NCBI RefSeq assembly: GCF_001545035.1
Contig: NZ_FCOJ02000062.1
Span: 1 to 41,557 of the forward strand
Length of the DNA stretch: 41,557 bases
Source: Caballeronia glebae
GTDB lineage: Bacteria > Pseudomonadota > Gammaproteobacteria > Burkholderiales > Burkholderiaceae
Direction: 5' to 3'
This document shows positions 17,051 to 25,438 of the stretch, piece by piece (the stretch's first letter is position 1; every line of letters begins with the position of its first letter). Made by a program: the position numbers and the translations under genes. Below the pieces are notes generated by a model. It was not told the DNA's origin. It did not search any database and saw only the letters and a list, made by a program, of their open reading frames with translations.

Positions 17051-17353
17051 TCAGAGGTTCAAGGGTTTCAACTGCGCGCGCAATGCATCGATTTCGTCGA
17101 GCAGATCCAACGCGAGTGCAATTCCAGCAGCATTGATTTCCAAATCACGCGCTAGCCGGTTGGCGGTCCGCACACGTCGTAGCGCCGCGCCGCTGAACCG
17201 CCATTCCTCGGGCCGGGCGCCTCTCGGCTCAAACGCGCCTTCTGAGATCCACATGGTCAGTTCTTCTTCGGATGCGCCGCTCACTCGACACAGTTCGACG
17301 AGCGTGAACTCGACCTGTTCCTCGACAATCTCGCCTTCCAAATAGCTGGTCAT
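17051..17353 (-). CDS. cbpM: Chaperone modulator CbpM
   Basis: A 100-residue protein of the CbpM/MerR_2 family, which binds the J domain of CbpA and restrains it. Visible features are EFTLVELCRVSGASEEELTM (helix-turn-helix-like N-terminus), EPRG...EWRFSGAALRRVRTA (the typical W-x-F-x-x-x-x-L-x-R-x-R motif) and an amphipathic C-terminal helix, INAAGIALALDLLDEIDALRAQL. It begins six bases after the stop of cbpA on the same strand, the standard arrangement. The length fits the family. Confidence 0.93.
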   Translation of the reverse strand: MTSYLEGEIVEEQVEFTLVELCRVSGASEEELTMWISEGAFEPRGARPEEWRFSGAALRRVRTANRLARDLEINAAGIALALDLLDEIDALRAQLKPLNL

Positions 17354-17359
17354 AATTCG

Positions 17360-18376
17360 TTACCCGTGAAAATTCGTGCGTGGGTCGAAGTTGAACGCTT
17401 GACGCATCGCTTCGTATGCTGCCTTTGCATCGTCGGTGTGAGCCGGTGGCAGCACAATAGTCAGCACCACGTACAGGTCGCCCGGCGGGTTCGCCGGAAT
17501 TCCTTGGCCTTTAAGGCGCAGCCGACGGCCGCCGGAGGATCCCGGAGGCACGGTCATTTCGACCGAGCCATCAGGCGTCGGGACGGTGACCGCTGCGCCG
17601 AGTGCCGCCTCCCAGGGCGCGATCGGAACGTCGAGAGAAACATCGCGGCCGTCGACGCGAAAACGTGAATGTTCTCGAAAGGCGATCTCGAGGTACAGAT
17701 CACCCGCGGAACCGCCTCCCAACCCTGCCCCTCCCTGACCGGCGAGTCGTAGGTGCTGTCCAGCCCGCACGCCTTTCGGAATAGAGACGTTGAGCGTACG
17801 AGACTGCAATTTGACATGGCCTTGCGCATCGATGGCCGGCATCTGCAGCGAGATTGTGCGCTGCGCGCCGCGATAGGCATCAACGAGGTCGATCACCACC
17901 TTAGCATGGTGATCCTGTCCAGGCGCGGTGAACGTCGCGCCGCTGTATGCCCCCTCCAGATCATCGTCTGCGTGGGCGTATTGATCCGATCGGGCGTCGT
18001 GCCTTTGTCGTTGCTGGGAATGCATGCTGCCGTGCGCGCCCCCGAACATCGCTTCGAAGAATTCACTGAAGTCGGCGTTCGTCTTTTCCTCGCTGCTTGC
18101 ACCGCTGAACTCGAATCCTTCGTCCCAATTTGGCGGGGGCTGAAAATCCTGACCGTTCTGCCATTGGCCGCCCATTCTGTCATACGCAGCGCGTTTCTCA
18201 GTATCTTTTAGGACCTGATAGGCTTCCCCGACTTCCTTGAAGCGCTCCTCTCCGTCGGACTGTTTGGTAAGGTCTGGGTGGTATTTCCGTGCCAGTTTGC
18301 GATAAGCGCGCTTCACGTCGTCCTGCGTGGCAGTTCGTTGCAGTCCCAAGATCTCGTAATAGTCCTTGTATTTCAT
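17360..18376 (-). CDS. cbpA: DnaJ-like co-chaperone CbpA
   Basis: A 338-residue class II J protein that stimulates DnaK; the Escherichia coli homologue also binds curved DNA. The J domain spans about residues 3-70 with the HPD motif at 33-35 (RKYHPDL). A Gly/Phe/Asp-rich linker follows, without the zinc-finger repeats of DnaJ. Two C-terminal beta domains follow (IDLVDAYRGAQRTISLQMPA, VRAGQHLRLAGQG, DVSLDVPIAPWEAALGAAVT, GDLYVVLTIVLPP). The ATG at 18376 was chosen because it starts MKYKDYYEILG; a TTG lies four codons earlier. It is first in an operon with cbpM. Confidence 0.93.
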   Translation of the reverse strand: MKYKDYYEILGLQRTATQDDVKRAYRKLARKYHPDLTKQSDGEERFKEVGEAYQVLKDTEKRAAYDRMGGQWQNGQDFQPPPNWDEGFEFSGASSEEKTNADFSEFFEAMFGGAHGSMHSQQRQRHDARSDQYAHADDDLEGAYSGATFTAPGQDHHAKVVIDLVDAYRGAQRTISLQMPAIDAQGHVKLQSRTLNVSIPKGVRAGQHLRLAGQGGAGLGGGSAGDLYLEIAFREHSRFRVDGRDVSLDVPIAPWEAALGAAVTVPTPDGSVEMTVPPGSSGGRRLRLKGQGIPANPPGDLYVVLTIVLPPAHTDDAKAAYEAMRQAFNFDPRTNFHG

Positions 18377-18481
18377 TGCTCGGGCCAAAGGTAGATTAGA
18401 GGACTGACGCGGATCGGTCCGGGTCTGAGAGTGCGACCTTGCCGGTTTACCTGATCACGGACCGTCTTGCCGGTTATTTTG

Positions 18482-18944
18482 TCACATGTTCGGATAGTTG
18501 GGCCCGCCGCCGCCTTCCGGCGTCACCCAGACGATGTTCTGGGTCGGGTCTGCGCGCGCGATAGAGCTCGGTCTTGAGCCACGAGCTATCGAAGGATGCG
18601 GGGTAAGCGGTGAGTTCGTCGTTCTGACGGCCGGCTTGAACGGCATCGAATGCGGCTTTGGCGGCGAGCTTGCCGGTCTTGATCGCCGCGTGCGAACCCT
18701 TGATCCGCGATGGGTTCAGGAACCCGGCATCGTCGCCCACCAATGCACCGCCCGGGAACACGAGCTTTGGCAGCGACATCAAGCCGCCCGCCGTAATCGC
18801 GCGGGCGCCGTAGGAAATACGCTTGCCGCCTTCGAGAAACGCGCGGATCGACGGATGCGTCTTGTAGCGCTGAAATTCCTCGAACGGCGACAGATACGGG
18901 TTCGAATACCCCAGCCCGACAACAAACCCGACCACGACCTGTGA
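18482..18944 (-). pseudogene. ETF-ubiquinone oxidoreductase remnant with internal deletion
   Basis: The minus strand starts in the middle of an ETF-QO: VVVGFVVGLGYSNPYLSPFE, then THPSIRAFLEGGKRISYGAR, LVFPGGALVGDDAGFLNPSR and DSSWLKTELYRAR. From there it jumps, in another frame, straight to the extreme C-terminus, DPTQNIVWVTPEGGGGPNYP, ending with a stop at 18482. About 330 N-terminal residues (the FAD Rossmann motif) are absent, as is the segment between, which holds the 4Fe-4S ligands. The intact enzyme passes electrons from acyl-CoA dehydrogenases to ubiquinone. This copy cannot function; the 5' side is fused to unrelated sequence. Confidence 0.82.
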
Positions 18945-19391
18945 CACCCTAAGTGTCCCGCTGATCGTTTGGCTTTGGACCGAACTTTTATCGTGCATAA
19001 CGTCGACATCCGGCGCATAGTCGACGGGGTGTGGATCCTCCATACAACTGCCCGTGTATCTCAACTGCGTCGCTGTGCGTTCGGCTTTCACGTTTAATTC
19101 CAGTCTACGTTCGACCTCACGATGAAGCAGTTCATGACGTGAGGAATTCCTGCGCCGATGCCGGTACGGCACCGTACCGACTTCCGATCCAGTTCGGCGC
19201 ACAGTCTGTGTGGGTGTCCCGCGATCCCATGTTACGAGGTATCTGGCCAGTCACGCATGATGAAAAAGCGGAGTACCGCGGTCGTACTTCCGCTTGGCGG
19301 CAAGCTAGGGGAACCAGTGTTGCGGAAGACGAAGGTTGATCATTTCGGGTCTTTTGACCGAGATACATCCCAATGGCACAACCGCGTCCAA
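18945..19391. other. Unassigned sequence between two truncated genes
   Basis: About 450 bases separate the ETF-QO remnant from the acyl-CoA synthetase start. The minus-strand frame continuing upstream from the remnant shows no flavoprotein similarity. Two partly coding-like minus-strand frames (19020-19150 and 19132-19368) suggest a further eroded gene that I cannot name. A duplicate of the deletion event or an insertion scar is possible. Confidence 0.4.
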
Positions 19392-20293
19392 ATGAAGATA
19401 GCCGTGACCCGCATTGACCCGTATGACTTCGGACTCGATAAGAACGGCGCGAACTATGTTCCGCTGTCCCCCCTTAGCTTTCTCGAGCGCGCCGCGTCCG
19501 TCTACCCGGATCACGTTGCAACGATCCATGGCGATTGGAAAATAACTTGGAAGCAATGCTATGACCGTTGCCGGCGGCTTGCTTCGGCGCTGAGAAAACG
19601 CGGTATCGGGAAAGGCGATACGGTGGCGCTGATGACACCGAACGTCCCGGCCATGTACGAGGCGCACTTCGCGGTGCCGATGATTGGCGCGGTGTTGAAT
19701 ACACTGAATCTGAGGCTCGATGCGGAAGCGATCGGTTTCATGCTCCAGCATGGCGAAAGCCAAGGCCGTCATTACCGACCGAGAGTATTCGTCAGTCATG
19801 GAGCATGCTCTGCCGATGCTCGAAGAGCGGCCGCTCGTCATCGACATCGATGACCCTGGATTTCAAGGTGGAAAGCTGCTCGGAGAAATGGACTACGAGG
19901 CGTTCCTGATTGAAGGGGACGCGGACTTCGCGTGGTCGCTGCCTGTGGACGAATGGGATGCAATCGCGCTCAACTACACGTCCGGCACGACCGGTAATCC
20001 GAAGGGGGTGGTCTACCACCACCGGGGGGCTTACCTCAACGCAGTGTCGAACATCCTTTCATTGGGCATGCCGCACCACGCAGTGTATCTGTGGACGCTG
20101 CCCATGTTTCACTGCAATGGCTGGTGCTTTCCGTGGACCATGGCAGCCAACGCCGGCATTAACGTGTGTTTGCGGCGCGTCGAGCCCAAGTCAATTTTCG
20201 ACGCAATCAGGACGCACAAGGTGACGCACTTCTGCGCCGCCCCGATCGTGCACAGCATGCTGATCAACGCGCCCGACGAAATGCGCATTGGTA
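19392..20293 (+). pseudogene. Acyl-CoA synthetase (AMP-binding), frameshifted and truncated
   Basis: The N-terminal half of an AMP-forming acyl-CoA synthetase. It reads from ANYVPLSPLSFLERAASVYP through LRKRGIGKGDTVALMTPN to GFMLQHGE, where an extra A in the run at 19756-19758 breaks the frame. It continues in the next frame with AKAVITDREYSS, the ATP-binding motif YTSGTTGNPKGVVYHHRG, then LWTLPMFHCNGWCFPW and APIVHSMLINAPDEMR. The gene stops there, near 20293, and is joined to an SDR gene. Some 230 C-terminal residues, including the second adenylation motif and the catalytic-lysine domain, are missing. The intact enzyme would activate a carboxylic acid to its CoA ester. Confidence 0.88.
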
Positions 20294-20962
20294 TCGAGCA
20301 CAGACGCGCTGCTCGAAGCCGAGGGCCGCGTGGAATCAAACGCTATCACCACGACGCTCGCTGACGTATCGGACGCGGCCGCGGTCGTACGCGTCTTCGC
20401 CGATGTACAGAATCGACTTGGCGGCCTCGATGTGCTGATCAACAACGCAGGTATCGCGGGTCCCACGGGCGGCATCGACGAGCTCGATATGAGCGAGTGG
20501 AAGCAAACCATTGACGTGAACTTGAACGCGCAATTCTATTTCGCCCGCCGCGCGGTGCCGCTCCTGCGCAGTGCGCCCAACGGCGGCGCAATCATCGGCC
20601 TGTCCTCAGTTGCCGGGCGTCTGGGCTACGCCTATCGAACACCGTACTCCGCGACGAAGTGGGCGGTCGTCGGGCTGACTAAAAGTCTTGCTATCGAACT
20701 CGGACCTGTCGGCATCCGTGTGAACGCCATCCAGCCTGGCATCGTTAAAGGCCCTCGGATCGAGCGTGTGATCGAGGCGCGCGCGCGCCAATTCGGCATC
20801 TCCTATGACGAGATGGAGAAACAGTATCTCGAGAAGATTTCACTGCGCCGGATGACAACCCCCGAGGAAGTCGCGGCCACCGCACTCTTTCTGTGTTCGC
20901 CGGGCGGCAGCGGCATCTCAGGGCAGGCGATCTCGGTCTGCGGCAACGTCGAAGTGCTTTGA
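20294..20962 (+). pseudogene. SDR-family dehydrogenase lacking its N-terminus
   Basis: The frame encodes about 223 residues of a classical short-chain dehydrogenase: LGGLDVLINNAGIAGPTGG, the catalytic serine region GLSSVAGRLGYAYRTPYSAT with Tyr-x-x-x-Lys (YSATK), GPVGIRVNAIQPGIV, TTPEEVAATALFLCSPGGSG and the terminal VCGNVEVL. The first roughly 40 residues with the TGxxxGxG cofactor motif are missing. Position 20294 is the deletion joint with the acyl-CoA synthetase. The only initiation codon near the joint is a TTG without a ribosome binding site. Even if translated it would not bind NAD(P)H normally. It lies 32 bases before the BKACE gene, so it was part of that operon. Confidence 0.82.
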
Positions 20963-20994
20963 ACGCATTTGAATGCATTGATCACGAGGTTTAT

Positions 20995-21927
20995 ATGGCA
21001 ACGAAACGCAAAGTCATCATCACCTGTGCACCCATTGGCGCGATTCATACACCGTCGATGTCGCCGTACCTGCCGGTGACGGCCCAAGAGATCGGCGACG
21101 CGGCACTCGCTGCAGCACAAGCGGGCGCGGCAATCCTGCACCTGCACGCACGCGACCCGAGCGACGGCCGGCCGTCGCAGGACCCTGCGCTGTTTCAGGA
21201 ATTCCTGCCGCGCATCAAGGCGCAAACCAATGCCGTGATCAACATCACAAGCGGCGGAAGTCCCCATATGACCGTCGAGGAGCGTCTGAAGCCTGCGCAC
21301 CACTTTAAGCCTGAACTCGCGTCCTTGAACATGGGTTCGATGAACTTCGGCCTGTATCCGATGCTCGGACGCTTCAAGGAATTCAAGCACGACTGGGAGC
21401 GCAAGCACCTTGAGAACAGTCGCGACCTGGTGTTCAAGAACACCTTCTCCGACATCGAGTACATCCTGACATCGTGCGCGGCGAACGGCACACGCTTCGA
21501 ATTCGAGTGCTACGACATCTCGCACCTTTACAACCTCGCGCACTTCGTCGATCGGGGCCTCGTCAAGGGACCGTTCTTCGTGCAGAGCGTGTTCGGCTTG
21601 CTCGGCGGCATCGGGGCACACCCCGAAGACCTCGCACACATGAAGCGCACCGCGGACCGTCTGTTCGGCAAAGACTTCGTGTGGTCGATTCTGGGTGCCG
21701 GACGTAACCAGTTCCCGATGGGCACGCTGGGCCTCGCGCAAGGCTCGAACGTGCGGGTCGGACTGGAGGACTCGCTGTGGATCGAGCCGGGCAAGTTAGC
21801 CGAATCGAGCGCGGCGCAGGTCGTGAAGATCCGCCAGATCGTCGAGGGACTGTCGCTCGACATCGCAACGCCGGATGAAGCACGCCAGATGCTCGGCCTC
21901 AAGGGCGCGAGCGATACCAACTTTTAA
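20995..21927 (+). CDS. Beta-keto acid cleavage enzyme (BKACE, DUF849)
   Basis: A 310-residue protein of the BKACE family, whose founding member Kce cleaves 3-keto-5-aminohexanoate. Members condense a beta-keto acid with acetyl-CoA and release acetoacetate plus a new CoA ester. Metal-binding His49 and His51 are in ILHLHARDP; other landmarks are VINITSGGSPHMTVEERL, FEFECYDISHLYNLAHFVDR, GPFFVQSVFGLLGGIGAHPE and WSILGAGRNQFPMG. The ATG at 20995 has GAGG upstream and begins ATKRKVIITCAP, typical of the family. It is followed 14 bases later by the MBL-fold gene. Substrate specificity cannot be read by eye. Confidence 0.92.
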   Translation: MATKRKVIITCAPIGAIHTPSMSPYLPVTAQEIGDAALAAAQAGAAILHLHARDPSDGRPSQDPALFQEFLPRIKAQTNAVINITSGGSPHMTVEERLKPAHHFKPELASLNMGSMNFGLYPMLGRFKEFKHDWERKHLENSRDLVFKNTFSDIEYILTSCAANGTRFEFECYDISHLYNLAHFVDRGLVKGPFFVQSVFGLLGGIGAHPEDLAHMKRTADRLFGKDFVWSILGAGRNQFPMGTLGLAQGSNVRVGLEDSLWIEPGKLAESSAAQVVKIRQIVEGLSLDIATPDEARQMLGLKGASDTNF

Positions 21928-21941
21928 CAACGGAGACGGCC

Positions 21942-22709
21942 TTGAACACCCTGAAGGTTGTCGCGATGTTGACGGGCTGGCTCACCGTCGATCGCTCCTC
22001 GCAGGTCTACGGCCGCCACTTCGGCCAACAGATAAAGGTCCCCGTGTGGTCGACGGCAATTGTGGGTGCTGCGAAGAAGATCGTCGTTGATACGGGTATT
22101 CATGACCCGGCCTGGGTGTCCAACTTCGTCTGTCCATGCGAGCAGGCGCCCGAACAGCGGCTCGAACGAGCGTTGAAAGAATACGTAGGCTGGAGCGCGG
22201 ACGATGTCGATATCGTCATCAACACGCATCTGCACTACGACCACTCCGGTGGCAATACGCTCTTTCGAAATGCGCGCTTCGTCATTCAGACTACCGAGTG
22301 GGAGTACGCGGGCAGGCCTTTGCCGACACAGGCCACGTACTACCAGGAATTCTCTGGCCGCGAGCCACTCGCGTATTTTCGCTGGCACTTCGTGAACGGC
22401 GTCGCCGACATCGTGCCCGGGGTCCGTGTCGTCCCAACACCGGGCCATACGCCCGGTCATCAGTCGGTCGCGGTCAATACCGAAGATGGCGTCGTGATGA
22501 TTGCTGGCGACTGCGCTAACTGCATGGAGAACATCGTCGATCTCGTGCCGGTGGGCATCGTCCACGAGACGTTCGCCGAACTGCACTCGCTCAAGCGCAT
22601 CCGGCAAATCGCCGACTTCGTCATTCCGGGCCATGACCCCAACGTTGTGCCCGGGACCTCGGGCATCGAATTACCCGCAAGTGCACGTCTGCAGCATATC
22701 GAAAGCTAG
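21942..22709 (+). CDS. MBL-fold metallohydrolase (N-acyl homoserine lactonase-like)
   Basis: A 255-residue metallo-beta-lactamase-fold protein. The metal motif HxHxDH is complete (His96, His98, Asp100, His101 in HLHYDHSGG). Further ligands are the His in TPGHTPGHQ, the Asp in IAGDCANC and the His in VIPGHDP. This spacing fits the AiiA-like lactonase group, often annotated as N-acyl homoserine lactonases, though many members hydrolyse other lactones or esters. Translation probably starts at TTG 21942, which has CGGAG nine bases upstream; an ATG at 21966 is the alternative. Its place between a BKACE gene and a sugar-type transporter suggests a catabolic role rather than quorum quenching. Confidence 0.85.
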   Translation: MNTLKVVAMLTGWLTVDRSSQVYGRHFGQQIKVPVWSTAIVGAAKKIVVDTGIHDPAWVSNFVCPCEQAPEQRLERALKEYVGWSADDVDIVINTHLHYDHSGGNTLFRNARFVIQTTEWEYAGRPLPTQATYYQEFSGREPLAYFRWHFVNGVADIVPGVRVVPTPGHTPGHQSVAVNTEDGVVMIAGDCANCMENIVDLVPVGIVHETFAELHSLKRIRQIADFVIPGHDPNVVPGTSGIELPASARLQHIES

Positions 22710-22740
22710 ATCTTAACCATATGCAGGATAGGAGGAAGAC

Positions 22741-23868
22741 ATGAAAGCATTCCAGAACACGATTCAAAATGCGGGCCGGCTCGTGCTTGGCACCGCATTT
22801 CTTGCGGCGCTGACCCTGTCAAGCAACGCATCGGCGGCCGACAAGTACAAGGTTTACTTGTCGATGAGCTATGTCGGCAACGACTGGCAGACCGAGGCCG
22901 CGAACATGGTTAAGGCGATGGCAGCGACGCCCGCGCTCAAGGACAAGGTGGATCTCGAGGTGCAGGTCGCTGGCACCGATGCACAAAAGCAGATCCAGCA
23001 GATCAACTCGATGGTCCAAGCGGGGGCCAAAGCGATCGTTGTTTATCCGATCTCGCCAACTGCCTTGAATCGAGCGATCAAGAACGCTTGCTCGAAGGGC
23101 GTCGTGGTAGTTGCCTACGACGCGGAAGTGACCGAGCCGTGCGCGCATAACGTAACCATTGATCAGAAGCAGGCCGGTACCGTGACGGCGGAATGGCTGG
23201 CCAAGACCATCAATGGCAAAGGCAACATCGTCATGATCAACGGTGTGCCAGGCACATCAGTGGACCGCGCACGCACTGAGGCCGCGAAGGAAGTGTTCGC
23301 GAAGTATCCGGGCATCAAAGTTGTCGCCGAAGGCACCGGCATGTGGAGTCAGGCGACCGCGAAGACCGAGCTCTCGAAGATCCTCGCGACCAACAGCTGG
23401 GACAAGATCGACGGGCTGTGGATGCAAGTTGGTTGCTTCACGGCGGCGTCGATGCAGCTCGAAGCCGGCATCGCCGACGACAAGATCAAGCCGTGCGCGG
23501 GTGAATCGTCGAACGGGCATCGCGTGCAGATGCTGCCGCCCGGCACCGTGAAGGGCGAGGGCGCGTATCGCTCGATCGGCTATCGCTCGATCTCGTACGG
23601 CTCGCCGCCGTACTCGGGCGCGCTGGCGCTGAAGTTGGCCGTCGGCAAGCTCGAGGGCAAGGACTTTCCCGCTCATGTGACGCTCAAGTTGCCGCTTGTT
23701 CTGACCTCGGAATCGAAATTGTGTAAGACCGGTTCCATCGATGAACTCAAGGCCGGCTGCACGGCATTTACGTCGGACAAGGTGCCGCCGGGCTGGTTCG
23801 CCGACATCTTCTCGGCCGAAACGAGCGAAGTCGGTTTTAACGCAGCACTCAGCGGAAAGCCCGACTGA
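22741..23868 (+). CDS. Ribose-type ABC transporter periplasmic binding protein
   Basis: A 375-residue exported protein with a signal peptide of about 32 residues (ending SSNASAA) and a periplasmic-binding-protein type I fold: KVYLSMSYVGNDWQTEAANM, QIQQINSMVQAGAKAIVVYP, GVVVVAYDAEVTEPCAHNVT, NGKGNIVMINGVPGTSVDRA. It is larger than RbsB-like proteins, with a C-terminal extension containing cysteine pairs (KLCKTGSIDELKAGCTAF). It captures the substrate for the transporter encoded directly downstream. AGGAGGAAGAC before the ATG is the strongest ribosome binding site in the operon. The ligand is unknown; the family binds sugars, polyols and related small molecules. Confidence 0.92.
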   Translation: MKAFQNTIQNAGRLVLGTAFLAALTLSSNASAADKYKVYLSMSYVGNDWQTEAANMVKAMAATPALKDKVDLEVQVAGTDAQKQIQQINSMVQAGAKAIVVYPISPTALNRAIKNACSKGVVVVAYDAEVTEPCAHNVTIDQKQAGTVTAEWLAKTINGKGNIVMINGVPGTSVDRARTEAAKEVFAKYPGIKVVAEGTGMWSQATAKTELSKILATNSWDKIDGLWMQVGCFTAASMQLEAGIADDKIKPCAGESSNGHRVQMLPPGTVKGEGAYRSIGYRSISYGSPPYSGALALKLAVGKLEGKDFPAHVTLKLPLVLTSESKLCKTGSIDELKAGCTAFTSDKVPPGWFADIFSAETSEVGFNAALSGKPD

Positions 23869-23892
23869 AAACGCGGCTTAAGGAGAAATGCA

Positions 23893-25401
23893 ATGACGAG
23901 CGAATGGGCAATCGATCTGTCGAATGTCACGAAGCGCTTCGGCGCGACCGTCGCGCTCGACAAAGCGTCGTTCCGAGTGAAGCGCGGAGCCGTTCACGCG
24001 CTTCTCGGCGAGAACGGTGCAGGGAAGTCGACAACTGTCAAGCTGTTGTCGGGACTGATGCGGCCGGATGAGGGCAGCATCTCCGTGATGGGCCAGGAGG
24101 TGACGATGCACGGTCCAAAGGACGCGCATCGTGCCGGTGTGCAAACCGCGTTCCAGGAGATGACACTCGTGCGCGACCTTACGGTCGCGCAGAACCTGCT
24201 GATGTCGTACGAACCAACCGGCTGGCTCGGGCGGATCAAGCGCCGCGAGTCGCAACGCCTGGCGGCCGAATGGCTCGACCGGTTGGAACTCCATGAAGTA
24301 CGCCCGGGCGCGTATATCCGCGACCTCGCATTACCCGTGCGTCAGAAGATTGAGATCGCGAAGGCGATTGTGCGCGGACCGCAGGTCCTGCTGCTCGACG
24401 AACCGACCTCGGCGCTCTCGGGGCGCGACGTCGCGTGGCTATCAAGGCGTATCGACGAGATGAAGGCGCGCGGCGTGACCTTCGTCTTCATCTCGCACCG
24501 GATGCAGGAAGTGCGCGAGTTCTGCGACAGCCTCACGGTGTATCGAAATGGCAAGGACGTCGGTGCATTCGAGACGGCCAACATCTCCGATGACGACGTG
24601 ATCCGCCTTGTGATCGGTCGTTCATTGGAGGCAAAGTATCCGCCGAAGGTGCCGGCGCCGGCGCGCAGCGAAACGCCGGCGATGGAGGCGCGGGGCATCA
24701 AGGTGGACGGTGTCGTGACCGACTTCAACCTGACGTTAAAGCAAGGCGAGGTTCGTGGTATCGCGGCGTTGCAGGGAATGGGCCAACGCGAGCTGTTCGA
24801 GGCGCTCTTTGGTGCCGAGTTCATTGACCAAGGGCAGATCCTGATCGATGGCAAGCCAGTAACGCTGACCTCGACCGCCGACTCACTCAAGGCTGGCGTA
24901 GCCACCGCCTTTCTCCCCGAAGACCGCAAAACGGAGGGGCTTTTTCTGCGCCTTCCGGGCGGCGAGAACGTGTCGCTTCCTGTCATCAAACGCTTCTCAC
25001 GTTTCGGGCTGATCGACCGCAAGCGCGAGCAGGCCGCGATCGCACGCTCGCTCGCTGAGATGGAGGTGAATCCGAGGGCGATATACAAGCCATGTCTGTC
25101 TTTCTCCGGCGGCAACCAGCAAAAGATCGCGATGGCGAAGTGGCTGCTCACGAAAAGCCGCGTATGGCTGATGTTTGATCCGACGCGCGGAATCGACGTC
25201 GGCACCAAGCACCAGATCTTCGTGCTGATGCGCGCGTTTGCAGCGGCGGGCGGCTCGGTATTGTTCTATTCCACCGATGTGCCGGAACTACTCAACGTCT
25301 GCGACCGCGTCTCAGTGATGTATCGAGGGCGCAATGTCGCAGAACTCGAAGGCGACGCGCTGACCGAAGAAGAGGTCATGCGCAAGATGCTGTCGAGCTG
25401 A
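23893..25401 (+). CDS. Ribose-type ABC transporter double ATPase subunit
   Basis: A 502-residue protein with two ATPase domains, as in RbsA and MglA. The first has Walker A GENGAGKST (residues 39-47) and Walker B VLLLDEPTSAL; its signature is degenerate (LPVRQKIEIAKA). The second has a degenerate Walker A (ALQGMGQRELFEAL), a clean signature FSGGNQQKIAMAKWL, and a Walker B that reads LMFDPTRGIDVG, with Phe-Asp where Asp-Glu is usual. Such asymmetry is normal for this class, so one site is expected to do most of the hydrolysis. The gene starts 24 bases after the binding-protein stop. Confidence 0.93.
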   Translation: MTSEWAIDLSNVTKRFGATVALDKASFRVKRGAVHALLGENGAGKSTTVKLLSGLMRPDEGSISVMGQEVTMHGPKDAHRAGVQTAFQEMTLVRDLTVAQNLLMSYEPTGWLGRIKRRESQRLAAEWLDRLELHEVRPGAYIRDLALPVRQKIEIAKAIVRGPQVLLLDEPTSALSGRDVAWLSRRIDEMKARGVTFVFISHRMQEVREFCDSLTVYRNGKDVGAFETANISDDDVIRLVIGRSLEAKYPPKVPAPARSETPAMEARGIKVDGVVTDFNLTLKQGEVRGIAALQGMGQRELFEALFGAEFIDQGQILIDGKPVTLTSTADSLKAGVATAFLPEDRKTEGLFLRLPGGENVSLPVIKRFSRFGLIDRKREQAAIARSLAEMEVNPRAIYKPCLSFSGGNQQKIAMAKWLLTKSRVWLMFDPTRGIDVGTKHQIFVLMRAFAAAGGSVLFYSTDVPELLNVCDRVSVMYRGRNVAELEGDALTEEEVMRKMLSS

Positions 25402-25438
25402 AGTCCGAATCATACGCATCAACCAATCAGAGGTTCCC

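Noticed and set aside
20803..21741. Long minus-strand open frame of 312 codons opposite the BKACE gene
   Set aside because: It mirrors the codon structure of the strongly supported BKACE and SDR sequence on the plus strand; antisense frames stay open in high-GC DNA. It has no motif of its own.
21942..22709. Quorum-quenching lactonase as a firm call for the MBL-fold protein
   Set aside because: The HxHxDH motif only proves the fold; the catabolic neighbourhood makes another ester or lactone just as likely.
24342..25208. Minus-strand frame of 288 codons inside the ABC ATPase gene
   Set aside because: A shadow of the ATPase coding frame; Ser/Arg-rich and without domains.
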